Below, in pieces: positions 62,481 through 64,000 of a stretch of 64,000 nucleotides of DNA (positions are counted from its first letter, which is position 1; each line of letters opens with the position of its first letter). Below the pieces are notes generated by a model. It was not told where the DNA came from. It saw only the letters and a list, made by a program, of their open reading frames with translations, and did not search any database. The translations under genes were made by a program, and so were the position numbers. The stretch covers positions 35,257,841-35,321,840 of the forward strand of contig CM040743.1 of assembly GCA_022829145.1 (NCBI GenBank), in the 5' to 3' direction. The DNA comes from Albula goreensis. Taxonomy: Eukaryota; Chordata; Actinopteri; Albuliformes; Albulidae.

Positions 62481-64000
62481 TCTATCTGAGTTACCAAGCT
62501 GTATTAACATTTGAATGCTGAACGGTCTGGGAGAAAATTAAAAGTGTGTTCCTTTCTTTTTTTATTGTGAGGACTGTTTTCACTCCCCGTATGTCACTCT
62601 GTTTAAACAACGCAAAGAGTAGACGGAAAACAATTAAATCTTTGTTAACATAAAGCGGTACAAATTGAGCATGAGATATCCGGCACCCCTGTATTTGCGC
62701 ATTGCACCGCGAAGCAGCACAGAATGCCTTTATTGTAGTTCACAAAATTCATCTTTTCTGTGATAGCTACGGAGCTCCTGTGCTGTTTGCTGGCTGGTAT
62801 GTTCTGTTAGGCGGCGCTCTAAAAATGAAATGTCGACTATCATACCCAGTCACAGCAATTCTTTTGGAACTGAATCTGACTAGCATTGCCAAGTCCCACC
62901 AAATAAGGCATACGCCAACACTGCTTTCTCGGGTATTAAATTAAATCTGGGATATTTATTCTATCGTACATTACTGAACCATTTGAAACGCACAATGGAC
63001 ACAAATATAAGGTTTGAAGGTAAGATGGATTGTCGTGTTTATGAACTGCAACAGTTTTTATTCTGTTTTGCTTCACCGTCCTCACTGTTGTCTTGCACTG
63101 ATTCTACACTGTTGATCTCAAATTATTACATACAGTAACTTCGCAGACAGTTAACTTACACTGTATCACTATGAAATTAAGTAGACGCTTTGGAATAAAA
63201 TGGAAAATGTAGGTTTTGGTCCAGCTGGTGAGGCAGGTTGAATCAGTTCATAAATTCTCAATACGTGATGCACATTGCTTGTCCCCGATCTATCTGCCAC
63301 CTAATTGACTGCAGTGATTGGCCAATTAAATTAAACTATGCTGGAAGGTCACTGGGCCAGTGATAAAGCCACCAATTCCTGAAACCCAGAATTGTCTGTA
63401 AGGTAAGACACATTTAATTTCATTGTCACAGGGTAGCTGGTTCCCTGCACTTGAGGTCTGTCCCACAGAACAGTTCAATGTGAATGCTACAGACCAGTTC
63501 TTCACTCTGCCACTCACCAAAAGCACCACATGAGAAGCAAGGTGATACAGCAAACAAACTCACGGTATGGAATCCAAAGTGTTTGTTTGTGTCTATGCAC
63601 CACATATATCCTGCAATGCACCACACAGTACCATAGGTGAACAGCCACCAGTATGCTTGTGAGAGTTGCTGGGGTAACAGCCTGTTGTCGCTATCACTAC
63701 ACTGACTGATTGACTGCACCAGCAAGGTAAATGAGTCTGCCATTATTACATTCCTTTGAACTCTGTATTGAAGACAGCCACTTTCCTGACACTGAGTTCA
63801 TCAGTTAATGGCCTGTTGGGAAGCTAGGGGCTGTACATGTTAGTGCAGCATGGGAACTGGGAGTTGTGTTACTTGATGACTAATAACAACTAATGAAGTA
63901 AACACATGGTGACTAATAATGATGTAAACAACAGAACTATTTCGGTTTTGTTTTATTTTCGGAGCAATTTCCATCATGGATCTAGGCTGTTTCGTATCCG
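62481..64000. other. Upstream flank, no gene recognised
   Basis: This is AT-rich DNA without convincing coding sequence on either strand. Open frames here are short, lack domain signatures, and have no splice-supported partners. No RNA gene or recognisable transposon is seen. Confidence 0.6.

Overview
The window is vertebrate genomic DNA, most likely from a ray-finned fish. It is AT-rich and almost entirely non-coding, with GT-AG introns, microsatellites and degraded fish-type SINE/LINE remnants. The one protein-coding gene I can support is a classical type II cadherin on the minus strand. Its exon-by-exon protein matches cadherin-7 (cdh7) better than its nearest relatives cdh20, cdh8, cdh11, cdh6 and cdh10. 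I see no bacterial operon, CRISPR array, rRNA, intact tRNA or intact transposon. The species, and whether this is a duplicate cdh7 copy, cannot be read from the sequence alone.

Layout, read in the gene's direction (right to left). Positions 62301-64000 are upstream flank and putative promoter. About 62043-62300 is a probable non-coding first exon ending in a strong donor. Intron 1 is 10.6 kb. Exon 2 (51015-51488) carries the leader, the ATG at 51248, signal peptide, short prodomain, a furin-type RKKR site and the start of EC1 with the Trp2/Trp4 signature of type II cadherins. A 29 kb intron 2 follows. Exon 3 (21505-21799, 295 nt) holds the rest of EC1. Exon 4 (15768-15887, 120 nt) and exon 5 (8538-8705, 168 nt) encode EC2. 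Exon 6 (6848-7035, 188 nt) and exon 7 (4745-4997, 253 nt) encode EC3 and enter EC4. Exon 8 (2712-2848, 137 nt) continues EC4. The end of EC4, EC5, the transmembrane segment and the catenin-binding tail lie beyond position 1.

The most notable observation is in exon 7. It is 253 nt, one base shorter than the 254 nt implied by the family's protein, and the missing base lies near 4940-4946. Upstream the frame reads a normal EC3 strand; downstream a normal EC3/EC4 sequence continues in another frame. As written, the transcript meets a TGA at 4920-4922 and would give a secreted fragment of about 360 residues. Every other exon is open with correct phases and splice sites, so an assembly or sequencing indel is the simplest explanation. 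A real null allele or early decay of a duplicated gene copy is the interesting alternative.

The rest is intron and flank: microsatellites, G-rich tracts, several old SINE/LINE fragments, and a set of CpG-retaining, high-complexity islands that I flag as candidate conserved regulatory elements. Those candidates rest on composition alone.
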